Assembly: GCA_024235615.1 (NCBI GenBank) | Contig: JACKMB010000002.1 | Location: 344,321 to 408,320 of the forward strand | DNA from: Thauera sp. | Lineage (GTDB): Bacteria; Pseudomonadota; Gammaproteobacteria; Burkholderiales; Rhodocyclaceae | Length of the DNA: 64,000 nt | Direction of reading: 5' to 3' | Shown here: piece by piece, positions 21,264-30,422 of the stretch | Layout: the number at the start of each line of letters is the position of its first letter | Position numbering within the stretch: the stretch's first letter is position 1 | Made by a program: the position numbers and the translations under genes | Notes under the pieces: model-generated | Seen by the model: the letters and a program-made list of their open reading frames with translations, nothing else | Database searches by the model: none | What the model was told of the DNA's origin: nothing

Positions 21264-24200
21264 TTATCGGGCCGATCGGATTGGCGGGCAGCGGCCGGGG
21301 CTCGCGCATGCCGCGTCGTCGGCGAAAGGTGCGTGAGTCTGCCACGAAAACCAGCCCGGGATGTGCTCGACCGGCATCGGGCGGGCGATGCCGAAGCCCT
21401 GGCCGAGCCTGCAGCCGAGATCGAGCAGGGCCTCGGCGTGGGCGGGCGTCTCCACGCCCTCGGCGATCACCTCGCGACCGAAGGTGCGCGCGAGCTGCAC
21501 CACGGCGCCGACGATCGCACGCGCTTCGCCGTCCTCCAGCATGTCGAGCACGAAGCTGCGGTCGATCTTGAGGCGGTCGAACGGGAGCTGGCGGAAGTGA
21601 CGCAGCGAGGCGTAGCCGGTGCCGAAGTCGTCGAGCGCGATGCGTACGCCGAGGCGGTGGCAGGCGTTGAGCACGTCCATCGCCAGCACCATGTCGTCGA
21701 GCGCGGTGGATTCGAGGATCTCGAGCTCCATCCGCGCGGGTGGGATGTCGGGGTGGCGCTCCAGGGCGCTGCGCACGCTGGCCACGAAACCCGCCTGCAT
21801 CAGCGGGCGGGGGCCGACGTTGACGCTGACGGCGATGTCCAGCCCGGCGGCGCGGCAGCGCTCGAGCGCGCCGAGCGCATGGTCGATCACCCACTGGCCG
21901 AGCCGGGTCTCGAGCTCGGTGCCCTCGAGATCGGGCAGGAAGTCGCCCGGAAGCAGCAGGCCACGTTCGGGATGTTGCCAGCGCAGCAGGGCCTCCATGC
22001 CGAGCGGGCGGCCGTCGGCCATGTCGACCTGGGGCTGGAAGTGCAGCACGAACTCGTGCCGGCGCAAGGCCAGCTCGAGGCGCTCGAGGCGTTCCTTGCG
22101 CACGCGCTGCTGCTCCTCGACGCTGGCGTCGAAGAACTGGATGCAGTTGCGCCCGCGCTGCTTGGCGCGGTACATCGCCTGGTCGGCGTGGCGCAGCAGG
22201 GTGTCGGGGTCGGCGTCGTCCTCGAGGAAGAGGGTGACGCCGATGCTCGCCGACACCGACACCTGGCGGGTGGCGAGCGCGATCGGCATGCGGATGGCGT
22301 CGAGCACGCGCTCGAGCACACGCTCGCCGTCGATGTCCTCGAGCAGCAGCACGAACTCGTCGCCGCCGACGCGGGCCACGGTGTCGCTCGCGCGCAGGAT
22401 CGTGGCGAGCCGGTCGACGATGCCGACCAGCACCTGGTCGCCGGCCTCGTGGCCGAGCTGGTCGTTCACCGGCTTGAAGCCGTCGAGGTCGATCACGCAG
22501 ACCGCGAGCGGCCGCCCGGTGCGGCGCGAGTGCGCGATCGCCTGGCGCAGGCGGTCGTCGAGCAGGCGGCGGTTGGGTGCGCCGGTGAGCGGGTCGAAGT
22601 AGGCGATGCGGTTGAGCTCTTCCTCGTGCTTCTTGAGCCGGCTGATGTCGGAGAACATCGCCAGATGGTGGATCAGCCGCCCGCGCGCATCGCGCACCCG
22701 GCTGATCGACAACACCTCGGCGAACTCGCTGCCATCCTTGCGCCGGTTCCACAGCTCGCCCTGCCAGTGGTCATGCTCTTCGAGCGCCTGCCACATCGCG
22801 CGGTAGAACTCGCGCCCCTGGCGGCCGGAGGCGAGCATGCCGGGGTCGCGGCCGAGGCTCTCCTCGCGGCTGTAGCCGGTGATGCGGCAGAAGGCGGGGT
22901 TGACGTCGACGATGCGGTTATCCGCGTCGGTGATCAGGATGGCCTCGTAGCTCGACGAGAACACGCTCGCGGCCAGGCGCAGGCGCTCCTCGTTTTCCTT
23001 GCGGCGGTCGATGTCGACCTGTGCGCCGGTCAGCAGCAGTGCGCGCCCGTCGGCGTCGCGGCGCACGGCGAGGGCGCGGTCGTGAACCCAGATCCAGTTC
23101 CCGTCGCGGTGGCGCAGGCGCAGGTCGTGCTCGTAGAAGGCGGTCTCGCCGCGGATGTGGCGCTCGAGTTCGAGCTCGGCCTCGGCCAGGTCGGCGGGGT
23201 GCACGCGCTCGCGCCAGGATGCGCGCCCGAGCCCGGTGCAGGCCTCGGGCGGGAGCCCCAGCATCGCCGCCCAGCGCGCGTCCACCCTCCATTCCCCGGT
23301 CTCCAGGTTCCACTCCCAACTGCCGGCCTGGGTGGCCTCGACCACGTTGCGCAGGTGATGGCGATCGAGTTCGACTTCCGCCGCCAGCCGGCGCGCGGCG
23401 GCGTTGGCCTGCGACAGCGCCAGGTTGCGCTGCGCCAGACGCGCGAGCAGCAGCACGATCGCCAGGGTCGCGAGGCCGAGCACGAAGAGCGTCTCGTGGT
23501 AGCGCGCCCACACGTCGTTCCAGGTGAAGGGCGGACTCGCGTCGAAGGGCGGCAGGCGCAGCTCGCGCAGCATCTCCTCCACGCGGGCGTAGTCGGCGGG
23601 GATGGTGAAGCCGTGGATACGGGCGGCGCGCGCGGCCGGATCGCCGGCCTCGAGGCCGAGTGCGAGCGCGGCCACCTTGCGCATCAGCGCCGGGTCGGCC
23701 TGGCGCAGGGCAACGAGCGGCCACTCGGGATAGAGCCGGGTGGAGCTGTGCAGCGGGAATCCGGCGTGCTGCAGCGGATGCAGCACGCGCAGGCCGGAGA
23801 GGTCGCGGCCCTCTGCGGACAGGGCCTCGAGCAGGCCGGTGCGCACGAAGCCAGCGTCGACCCGGCCGTCGAGCACCGCGTCGACGACGCTGTCCTGGCT
23901 CTGCTGCAGCGTGAGCATGTCCAGCAAGGCCGGGTCGGCGCCGGCGGCCTTCATCTCGAACGCCTGCGCCGGGTAGGTGGCGAGGAAGTTGGCGTGGGTC
24001 GTGCCGACGCGCTTGCCCTGCAGGTCGGCGAGCGCGGACAGGCGTTTGTCCCCGCTGCGCACCAGGATCACGCCGCCGAACTCGTTCAGTGCTTGCCCGC
24101 CGGCATCGGAGACCACCGTGGCGATGGCGCCGGACAGAGGGTTGGCGCTGCGCAGCGTAATGAAATGCGCCGGGTTGGTCAGCAGCAGCTCGAGCTCGCC

Positions 24201-24428
24201 GGCGGCCAGGGCGCGCTGCAGTCCGGCATCGTCGAGCGCGTGCAGGCGCACCTCGACGCCGTCGAGGCGCGTGTTCAGGTAGTCGACGAAGGGTTGCCAC
24301 GAGGCCTCGACCAGCGCCTTGGGGCGGGACGAATACACGCCGAAATCGAGTCCGGGTTGGGCCTGCAGGTCCAGGCTGCCGATGCCCAGACCAACGCACA
24401 GGAGGGCGGTGCGGAGGATTCGTCGCAT
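21264..24428 (-). CDS. PhnD-like sensor fused to PAS-GGDEF-EAL (cyclic-di-GMP signalling)
   Basis: A 1054-residue inner-membrane signalling protein. A signal peptide (1-24) leads to a periplasmic phosphonate/phosphate-type substrate-binding domain (about 27-290; note VGTTHANFLATYPAQAFEMKAAG), one membrane helix (about 312-335), two PAS/PAC domains (about 355-475 and 490-610), a GGDEF domain with intact RVGGDEF near 688, and an EAL domain with EALLR near 812, DDFGTGYASL and AEGVET. Both catalytic motifs look intact, so the protein may both make and degrade cyclic-di-GMP, with direction set by the bound ligand and PAS input. The ligand is unknown; binding proteins of this type take oxyanions such as phosphite or phosphonate. 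Confidence 0.92.
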   Translation of the reverse strand: MRRILRTALLCVGLGIGSLDLQAQPGLDFGVYSSRPKALVEASWQPFVDYLNTRLDGVEVRLHALDDAGLQRALAAGELELLLTNPAHFITLRSANPLSGAIATVVSDAGGQALNEFGGVILVRSGDKRLSALADLQGKRVGTTHANFLATYPAQAFEMKAAGADPALLDMLTLQQSQDSVVDAVLDGRVDAGFVRTGLLEALSAEGRDLSGLRVLHPLQHAGFPLHSSTRLYPEWPLVALRQADPALMRKVAALALGLEAGDPAARAARIHGFTIPADYARVEEMLRELRLPPFDASPPFTWNDVWARYHETLFVLGLATLAIVLLLARLAQRNLALSQANAAARRLAAEVELDRHHLRNVVEATQAGSWEWNLETGEWRVDARWAAMLGLPPEACTGLGRASWRERVHPADLAEAELELERHIRGETAFYEHDLRLRHRDGNWIWVHDRALAVRRDADGRALLLTGAQVDIDRRKENEERLRLAASVFSSSYEAILITDADNRIVDVNPAFCRITGYSREESLGRDPGMLASGRQGREFYRAMWQALEEHDHWQGELWNRRKDGSEFAEVLSISRVRDARGRLIHHLAMFSDISRLKKHEEELNRIAYFDPLTGAPNRRLLDDRLRQAIAHSRRTGRPLAVCVIDLDGFKPVNDQLGHEAGDQVLVGIVDRLATILRASDTVARVGGDEFVLLLEDIDGERVLERVLDAIRMPIALATRQVSVSASIGVTLFLEDDADPDTLLRHADQAMYRAKQRGRNCIQFFDASVEEQQRVRKERLERLELALRRHEFVLHFQPQVDMADGRPLGMEALLRWQHPERGLLLPGDFLPDLEGTELETRLGQWVIDHALGALERCRAAGLDIAVSVNVGPRPLMQAGFVASVRSALERHPDIPPARMELEILESTALDDMVLAMDVLNACHRLGVRIALDDFGTGYASLRHFRQLPFDRLKIDRSFVLDMLEDGEARAIVGAVVQLARTFGREVIAEGVETPAHAEALLDLGCRLGQGFGIARPMPVEHIPGWFSWQTHAPFADDAACASPGRCPPIRSAR

Positions 24429-24643
24429 CAGCGCCGGGTGGCCGTCGAGGTTGTCGGGCGCTGCGCCGGCCGGCTCACCGGGCGAGCAAGGCAGCCGCGC
24501 GCGGGCGAATCCTGGGACGGGTGGGAAACATCACGGCGCATCGGGTGGAGTAGGGCAGATCAACTGCTCATTTTAGGGCTTTCGAAGCCCCTGCGGCAGC
24601 CCGTTCGGTCGTCTTGTGACACAGTTCGCGCACGCGCCGGCCA

Positions 24644-24667
24644 GCGCGCCCCGAGCTCGGGGCGCGC
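24644..24667. terminator. Perfect 24-bp GC palindrome after the helicase gene
   Basis: A perfectly self-complementary 24-bp sequence centred on GAGCTC lies 17 nt beyond the helicase stop codon. It has no T-tract; probably an mRNA-protecting stem or weak terminator. Confidence 0.4.
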
Positions 24668-24683
24668 GCCGGCGCTGCGACGC

Positions 24684-26711
24684 TCAGTCTTCGCGACGGC
24701 GGAAGGGCTTGCCGCCGCGTTCGCCCTGGCGCTTCACCGGTGCGGAGTGGCCGCCGGCCTTGCGGTCGGTCGACGGCGGGCGGCGCTCGTCGTGCGGGCG
24801 GCGCTCGTCGTGGCCGCGGAAGCCCCCGCCGGGCTTGCCGCCATAGCCGCCACCGGGCTGGCCCGGGCGCGGACCGCCGAAGTCACGCGGGCGTCGGTCG
24901 GCGTCCTGCGACCGGAAGCCGTCGCCGCCTTCGGGCCGCGCCGGGCGACGGCGTTCGGGCACCGAGGCCGCCTCGGCCGCGCTCAGCTCGCGGATCGACA
25001 AGGGCATCTGGCGAACGCGGGTGCGCTTGAGCGTGGCGAGGAGGTCCTCGGGCAGGTTGGCGGGCAGCTCGACCGTGGAGAATTCGTCGAAGAGGTGGAT
25101 CTGGCCGATGAACTTGCCCTCGATGCCGCCCTCGTTGGCGATCGCGCCGACGATCTCCTTGGGGCTGGCGCCGTGGGCGCGGCCGACCTCGATGCGGTAG
25201 CGCACCAGCGCGCCTTCGGAGAAGGAGCGCCGGCGGGCGAGGATCTCGTCGCGGTTGGGGCGCGGCGTGCGCTCGCGCGCGGCGCCGGTGGTGAAGTGCT
25301 CGGCGCGCGGCGCGCGGCCTTCGCTCGGCGTCGTGGTGGCGATGTCCCAGCCGCGGCCGGACTGCTCGACCTGCAGCGGGCGCTCGCGCTGGGCGAGCAG
25401 CGCCAGCGCAGCGGCGACTTCGTGGATCTCGAGCTCGTTCTCCTCGATCAGGTCGTTGACCACGCCCATGAAGAAGCCGAGTTCGGCGCCCGCGATGGTC
25501 TCGGCGACCTGGCGCTTGAACTGGGCCACGCGCAGGTTGGTGACCTCCTCGCTGCTCGGCAGCGCGATCGGGGTGATCGGCTGGCGGGTGGCGCGCTCGA
25601 TCATCTTGAGCATGCGCGTCTCGCGCGGCGCCACGAACAGGATCGCCACCCCCTCGCGCCCGGCGCGGCCGGTGCGGCCGATGCGGTGCACATAGGCCTC
25701 GGTGTCGTAGGGGATGTCGTAGTTGATCACGTGCGAGACGCGCGGCACGTCGATGCCGCGCGCGGCCACGTCGGTGGCGATCACGATGTCGAGCGCGCCG
25801 TTCTTGAGCTGCTCGATCACGCGCTCGCGCAGGCCCTGGTTCATGTCGCCGTTGAGCGCGGCGGCGGCGTAGCCGCGCGCGGCGAGCTTGTCGGCGAGTT
25901 CCTCGGTGGCGATCTTGGTGCGCACGAACACGATCGCGGCGTCGAAGCTCTCCTCGGCGTCGAGGATGCGGGTGAGCGCGTCGAGCTTGTCCACCCCGCG
26001 CACCAGCCAGTAGCGCTGGCTGATCTTGGCCACGGTCGAGGTGGCGGCGCGGATCTTGATTTCCTGCGGGTTGCGCAGGTGGCGGCGGGCGACGTCGCGG
26101 ATCACGTTCGGCATGGTGGCCGAGAACAGCGCGGTCTGGCGCTCGGCCGGGGTGTGCTCGAGGATCCACTCGACGTCGTCGATGAAGCCCATGCGCAGCA
26201 TCTCGTCGGCCTCGTCGAGCACGATCGCCTTGAGCGCGTCGAGCTTGAGGCTCTCGCGCTCGAGGTGGTCCATGACCCGGCCCGGGGTGCCGACGATCAC
26301 CTGGGCGCCGCGCGAGAGCTGGCGCAGCTGCACCACCATGCTCTGGCCGCCGTAGATCGGCAGCACGTGGAAGTTCTTCAGGTGGTGGGCGTACTTGGCG
26401 AAGGCCTCGGCGACCTGGATCGCGAGCTCGCGCGTGGGGGTGAGCACCAGCACCTGCGGGCGGGTGTCGGCGAGGTCGAGCTTGGCCAGCATCGGCAGCG
26501 CGAAGGCGGCGGTCTTGCCGGTGCCGGTCTGCGCCTCGCCAAGGATGTCGTGGCCGGCAAGCAGTTGCGGGATGCACGCGGCCTGGATCGGCGAGGGGGT
26601 CTCGTAGCCCACTTCGGCAAGCGCGGAGAGCAGGGCTGCGGGGAGCTGGAGGTCGGCGAAGCGCAGTTCGGCTTCGGCGGGGGCGGATTCGGGGCGGGAG
26701 GCTTCGGTCAT
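24684..26711 (-). CDS. deaD: DEAD-box RNA helicase, DeaD/CsdA type
   Basis: A 675-residue ATP-dependent RNA helicase. The core (about 15-385) shows a Q motif (FADLQLPAAL ... TPSPIQ), AQTGTGKT, PTRELA, DEAD in VLDEADEML, SAT, and HRIGRTGRAGR. A DbpA-type RNA-binding domain follows (about 485-570), then an Arg/Gly-rich tail with RRPHDERRP repeats. These features match CsdA/DeaD, which unwinds structured RNA during cold shock and 50S ribosome assembly. It lies downstream of a cold-shock protein gene on the same strand with a terminator between, plus a leader of about 180 nt without coding potential. No strong ribosome site precedes the ATG. Confidence 0.93.
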   Translation of the reverse strand: MTEASRPESAPAEAELRFADLQLPAALLSALAEVGYETPSPIQAACIPQLLAGHDILGEAQTGTGKTAAFALPMLAKLDLADTRPQVLVLTPTRELAIQVAEAFAKYAHHLKNFHVLPIYGGQSMVVQLRQLSRGAQVIVGTPGRVMDHLERESLKLDALKAIVLDEADEMLRMGFIDDVEWILEHTPAERQTALFSATMPNVIRDVARRHLRNPQEIKIRAATSTVAKISQRYWLVRGVDKLDALTRILDAEESFDAAIVFVRTKIATEELADKLAARGYAAAALNGDMNQGLRERVIEQLKNGALDIVIATDVAARGIDVPRVSHVINYDIPYDTEAYVHRIGRTGRAGREGVAILFVAPRETRMLKMIERATRQPITPIALPSSEEVTNLRVAQFKRQVAETIAGAELGFFMGVVNDLIEENELEIHEVAAALALLAQRERPLQVEQSGRGWDIATTTPSEGRAPRAEHFTTGAARERTPRPNRDEILARRRSFSEGALVRYRIEVGRAHGASPKEIVGAIANEGGIEGKFIGQIHLFDEFSTVELPANLPEDLLATLKRTRVRQMPLSIRELSAAEAASVPERRRPARPEGGDGFRSQDADRRPRDFGGPRPGQPGGGYGGKPGGGFRGHDERRPHDERRPPSTDRKAGGHSAPVKRQGERGGKPFRRRED

Positions 26712-26894
26712 GGCGTCGTGGCCGCGGGGGCGGCGATGGGCAGCGGCGCTGCAACATCGCGAAGGCGGGCGATTGCGGCGCGGCGAGGGTGATGGGGCGG
26801 CTCGTGGCCGCGGCGTTGCGGCGGGTGGCCGCGGACTTGCGCGCCTGGCGCGTTGCGCGGGTGCGGAGGGGCGGCCCAAGGCCGCCGCAAATGC

Positions 26895-26919
26895 AAAAAC
26901 GCGGCGCAGGGCCGCGTTT
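26895..26919 (-). terminator. Rho-independent terminator of the cold-shock gene
   Basis: On the minus strand, AAACGCGGC pairs with GCCGCGTTT over a 5-nt loop and runs into TTTTTGC, 36 nt after the csp stop codon. Confidence 0.8.
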
Positions 26920-26955
26920 CGGGTCGATCGAGAGACGTCGAGGACGTCGGATCGA

Positions 26956-27165
26956 TTACAGCGGGCGGATGTTGGCCGCCTGCAGGCCCTTCGGGCCGGT
27001 CTTGACTTCGAATTCGACGCGCTGGTTTTCGGCCAGGCTCTTGAAGCCCTTGCTCTGGATCTCCGAGAAGTGGGCGAACAGGTCGTCGCCGCCGCCTTCA
27101 GGGGTGATGAAGCCGAAGCCCTTGGCGTCGTTGAACCATTTCACGGTACCGGTTTGAGTGCTCAT
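26956..27165 (-). CDS. Cold-shock protein (CspA family)
   Basis: A 69-residue single cold-shock domain protein, an RNA chaperone that keeps mRNA single-stranded. RNP1 (KGFGFI) and RNP2-like (DLFAHF) motifs are both present after the N-terminal [11 protein letters not shown]. The chosen ATG has GGAA about 10 nt upstream; an ATG four codons earlier is in frame but adds only MERK. A terminator follows 36 nt after the stop. The 282-nt gap upstream, shared with rbgA, is long enough for the extended leader typical of temperature-controlled csp genes. The DEAD-box helicase lies next on the same strand. Confidence 0.95.
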   Translation of the reverse strand: MSTQTGTVKWFNDAKGFGFITPEGGGDDLFAHFSEIQSKGFKSLAENQRVEFEVKTGPKGLQAANIRPL

Positions 27166-27447
27166 TTTGCGTTCCATATGGAGAATTGCGGGCTTGCGCC
27201 CCGAGGTGCAGGAACGATCAAGAAACGTAATCAGGGAGGCATCAAACCGACACGCGTTTTTTTGGAACACGCTGGCAACCACACCAACAACCACTGCTTG
27301 AATCGACTGCGAGCCGCAAGATACACGCTTTTGCGCGGATGCGTGAATTTATTTTTCAGTTCGATCGCATGCAGCCCATGCGCGGGACGCGTGCCGGCGT
27401 CCGGCGGTGGGATAATCCGCCCCCCGACAGTCAACGCAGGTCTCTCC

Positions 27448-28419
27448 ATGCCCATCCAGTGGTTCCCCGGACACATGGCCTCGGCGCGCAAGAAGGCGGC
27501 CGAGGCGATGGCCATGACCGACGTGGTCATCGAGGTCGTCGATGCACGCCTGCCCGAGGCGAGCAGCAACCCGATGATCGCCGAGCTGCGCCGCTTCCGT
27601 AACCGCCCCTGCCTCAAGCTGCTCAACAAGTCCGACCTTGCCGACCCCGAGGCCACGCGGGCCTGGATGGACTTCTACAACCGCCAGCCGGGCGTCAAGG
27701 CGGTGGCGATCTCGGCCAAGAGCCCGGCCGAGGTTGCGCGGGTGCCGGCGCTGTGCCGCCAGCTCGCGCCGCACCGCGACGACGGCACCAAGCCGCTGCG
27801 CATGATGATCATGGGCATCCCCAACGTCGGCAAATCGACGCTGATGAACGCGCTGCTCAAGCGCAAGGTGGCCAAGGTGGGCGACGAGCCGGCGGTGACC
27901 AAGCACCAGCAGACGCTCGACCTCGGTCCCGGCATGACCCTCACCGACACGCCCGGCATGATGTGGCCGAAGATCGACCACGACGCCGACGGCTACATGC
28001 TCGCGGCCAGTCATGCGATCGGGCGCAACGCGGTGATCGACGAGGAGGTGGCGGCCTTCCTCGGCGAGATCCTGATCGCACGCTACCCCGGCCGCCTGGT
28101 GGCGCGCTATCGGCTGGACGCCGCCACGGTGGCGGCGCTGGACGGCCCGGCGCTGGTCGAGGGGGTGGGCCGCCGGCGCGGCTGCCTGGTGAAAGGTGGC
28201 GGGCTGGACCTGGAGAAGGCCGCGCAGATCCTGCTGCAGGACTATCGCGACGGTGCGCTCGGGCGCATCAGCCTGGAGACGCCGCAGACGCGCGCGGCGA
28301 TGATCGCCGCTGCGCAGGCGGCCGCCGCTCAGGCCGTGAGCGCTGGCGAGGCCGCCGGGCAGGACGCGGCTGCGGATACGGCGGGGGAGGGCGACGCGGG
28401 CGGAGATGGCGGCGACTGA
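27448..28419 (+). CDS. rbgA: Ribosome biogenesis GTPase, YlqF/RbgA family
   Basis: A 323-residue circularly permuted GTPase. In permuted order the G4 motif NKSD comes first (about residue 59), then G1 GIPNVGKST (about 128), then DTPGM (about 170). The opening MPIQWFPGHMASARKKA is the family signature. Members assist late assembly of the 50S subunit. The last 40 residues are an Ala/Gly-rich tail unlike the conserved part. Its 3' end overlaps, convergently and by about 90 nt, a short predicted gene on the minus strand. Confidence 0.93.
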   Translation: MPIQWFPGHMASARKKAAEAMAMTDVVIEVVDARLPEASSNPMIAELRRFRNRPCLKLLNKSDLADPEATRAWMDFYNRQPGVKAVAISAKSPAEVARVPALCRQLAPHRDDGTKPLRMMIMGIPNVGKSTLMNALLKRKVAKVGDEPAVTKHQQTLDLGPGMTLTDTPGMMWPKIDHDADGYMLAASHAIGRNAVIDEEVAAFLGEILIARYPGRLVARYRLDAATVAALDGPALVEGVGRRRGCLVKGGGLDLEKAAQILLQDYRDGALGRISLETPQTRAAMIAAAQAAAAQAVSAGEAAGQDAAADTAGEGDAGGDGGD

Positions 28420-28649
28420 TCCGCCGTCTCCGGCACGATCTCGATCCAGCGCAACCACTGCCCGCAGGCGTTGCGCGGCCCGCGCAGCGAGCCGTGCCAG
28501 GGGCCTTCGCGACAGGGGCCGCGCGGCGCGGCGGGGTCCAGCTCCACCGTGCTGCCGTCCGCGCCCACGCGCCGCCACCCGCCCCAGCGATTGCAGGTGG
28601 GGCAGCGGCGCAGTTCCGCGACGGGCGGGGTTGTGGGCGTGGCGGTCAT
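28329..28649 (-). CDS. Small Cys-containing hypothetical protein
   Basis: A 106-residue reading frame whose first 60 residues look protein-like: CPTCNRWGG opens a possible zinc-binding site with later cysteines in GPCREG and NACGQWLRW. The rest is Ala/Pro/Ser-rich and overlaps the tail of rbgA antisense, so only the N-terminal part may matter. No known family recognised; no clear ribosome site. It occupies the gap between rbgA and the PHP gene. Confidence 0.45.
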   Translation of the reverse strand: MTATPTTPPVAELRRCPTCNRWGGWRRVGADGSTVELDPAAPRGPCREGPWHGSLRGPRNACGQWLRWIEIVPETADQSPPSPPASPSPAVSAAASCPAASPALTA

Positions 28650-28838
28650 CGTGTTTGCGGGCGTCGGTTCTCGATCATGGTGCAGGGGTGCAGCGCCGAT
28701 CGCCCTCTGCACGAGCGGTACCATCGCGACGGATGGCCCGGAAGGCGTGCGTTCGCCACATTGCCGCCGCGCGCCGCACGGCGCAGGCTGGATGCGTTTG
28801 ATATCATTGTCAATCTGTCGTTCCCCCTCCGGAGTCCC

Positions 28839-29744
28839 ATGAGCGTTCCGTCAGCCTCTCGGCTGCACGCCCTCAACGTCGACCTGCACTGCCACTCCAC
28901 CGTCTCCGACGGCTGGCTCGAGCCCGAGGCGCTGGTGCTGCGCGCAATCTCCAACGGTGTCGAACTGCTCGCGCTCACTGATCACGACGAACTCGGCGGC
29001 ATCGCGGCCGCTCAGGGCGTCGCCCGCGCGCACGGGCTGGCCTTCGTCCCCGGCGTCGAGATCTCGGTGTCGTTCGCCGGCGAGACCGTCCACATCGTGG
29101 GCCTGGGCGTCGATCCCGAGTGCCCGGCGCTGCGTGCGGGCCTCGCCGCTTTGCGTGCCGGACGCGACGGGCGCGCGCGGCGCATGGGCGAGGAGCTCGC
29201 CCGCGTCGGCATCCCCGACGCCTTCGCCGGCGCCTGCCGCTTCGCGCGCAACCCCGCGCTGGTGAGCCGCGCGCACTTCGCCCGCCATCTGGTCGCGAGC
29301 GGGGTGATGCCCGACGTGAAGACCGTCTTCGACCACTATCTCGTGCGCGGCAAGCCCGGCTTCGTCGAGCACCGCTGGGCGGCGCTGGAGGACGCCGTGG
29401 GCTGGATCCGCGCCGCCGGCGGCATCGCCGTGGTCGCCCACCCGGCGCGCTACCGGCTGTCCTCGGTCGCCCTGGGCGAGCTCTTCGACCGCTTCGTCGC
29501 GGCCGGTGGCGAGGCCGTCGAGGTGGTGGCCGGCGCACATACCGAGGACGACATGCGCCGCTTCGCGAGCCTCGCGCGCCAGCGCGGGCTCCTGGCCTCG
29601 CGTGCGTCCGATTTTCATGGCGTGCAGGAGAGCATGGTCGACGTCGGCCGCTGCAATCCGCTGCCCGCCGACCTCGAGCCGGTGTGGAGCCGCCTGCCGG
29701 CCACCGCCGCGGCGCTCGCGGCGGCTGCATCCTCCGTGCGCTAG
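28839..29744 (+). CDS. PHP-domain phosphoesterase, RNase AM / nucleoside 3',5'-bisphosphate phosphatase type
   Basis: A 301-residue metal-dependent phosphoesterase. The PHP metal sites are visible as DLHCHSTVSDG (residues about 14-24), LTDHDE, PGVEIS and, near the end, ASDFHG. The insertion between the strands and the overall length match the TrpH/YciV subfamily, members of which remove the 3' phosphate from nucleoside 3',5'-bisphosphates and trim 5' ends of rRNA. CCGGAG sits 6 nt before the ATG. The trpS and yciO genes lie downstream, an arrangement that in some relatives extends to trp genes. Substrate assignment is by family. Confidence 0.9.
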   Translation: MSVPSASRLHALNVDLHCHSTVSDGWLEPEALVLRAISNGVELLALTDHDELGGIAAAQGVARAHGLAFVPGVEISVSFAGETVHIVGLGVDPECPALRAGLAALRAGRDGRARRMGEELARVGIPDAFAGACRFARNPALVSRAHFARHLVASGVMPDVKTVFDHYLVRGKPGFVEHRWAALEDAVGWIRAAGGIAVVAHPARYRLSSVALGELFDRFVAAGGEAVEVVAGAHTEDDMRRFASLARQRGLLASRASDFHGVQESMVDVGRCNPLPADLEPVWSRLPATAAALAAAASSVR

Positions 29745-29771
29745 GGCGCGCGGCCCATCGAGCATCCGATC

Positions 29772-30395
29772 ATGGCCCAGTACTTCTCCCTCCATCCCGA
29801 ACAGCCGCAGGCGCGGCTGATCCGCCAGGCCGCCGAGATCCTGCGTGGCGGCGGCCTCGTCGCGCTGCCCACCGACTCCGCCTACGCGCTCGCCTGCCAG
29901 GTGGGCGACGCCGCGCTGCTCGACCGCATCCGCCGCATCCGCGGGGTGGACGAGCGCCACCACTTCACCCTGATGTGCCGCGACCTCTCCGAGATCGGTA
30001 CCTATGCGCGGGTGGACAACAGCCAGTACCGGCTGCTGAAGGCGGTCACCCCCGGCCCCTACACGTTCATCCTCGAAGGCACCAAGGAACTGCCGCGCCG
30101 CGTGCTCCATCCCAAGCGCAAGACCATCGGCCTGCGCGTGCCCGAGCACGCGGTGGTGTCGGCCCTGCTCGCCGAGATCGACGGCCCGCTGCTGACCTCC
30201 ACTCTGATCCTGCCCGGCGATGAGCTCCCGCTCACCGACCCCGAGGAGATCCGCGACCGCCTCGGCAAGCTGGTGGAGCTGGTCATCGAGGCGGGCTATT
30301 GCGGCCCGGAGGCGACCACGGTGATCGACCTGACCTCGGGCGCGCCCGAGCTGGTGCGCGCCGGGCGCGGCCCGCTCGAGCCCTTCGGCCTGTAG
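29772..30395 (+). CDS. YciO/Sua5/YrdC-domain protein
   Basis: A 207-residue single-domain member of the Sua5-YciO-YrdC family. Characteristic are GGLVALPTDSAYALAC at residues 28-43, KRKTIGLRVPEH in the centre and TTVIDLTSGAPELVRAGRGPLEPFGL at the end. YrdC/TsaC members make threonylcarbamoyl-AMP for the tRNA t6A modification; the YciO branch shares the fold but its physiological role is less certain. The lack of the Sua5 domain and the C-terminus point to the YciO branch. It lies 27 nt after the PHP gene and 27 nt before the M50 protease gene, so likely one operon. Confidence 0.88.
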   Translation: MAQYFSLHPEQPQARLIRQAAEILRGGGLVALPTDSAYALACQVGDAALLDRIRRIRGVDERHHFTLMCRDLSEIGTYARVDNSQYRLLKAVTPGPYTFILEGTKELPRRVLHPKRKTIGLRVPEHAVVSALLAEIDGPLLTSTLILPGDELPLTDPEEIRDRLGKLVELVIEAGYCGPEATTVIDLTSGAPELVRAGRGPLEPFGL

Positions 30396-30422
30396 AATGC
30401 GGAGTTTGCCACCGAGCCCGCG

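Noticed and set aside
24644-24667. A protein-binding operator at the perfect palindrome
   Set aside because: It lies just past a stop codon, where an RNA stem is the simpler explanation; kept only as a terminator-like structure.
20385-26792. A 2135-residue open frame on the plus strand opposite the hydrolase, GGDEF-EAL and helicase genes
   Set aside because: It is the antisense shadow of well-supported minus-strand genes; composition is biased by GC-rich third positions and no domain is visible.
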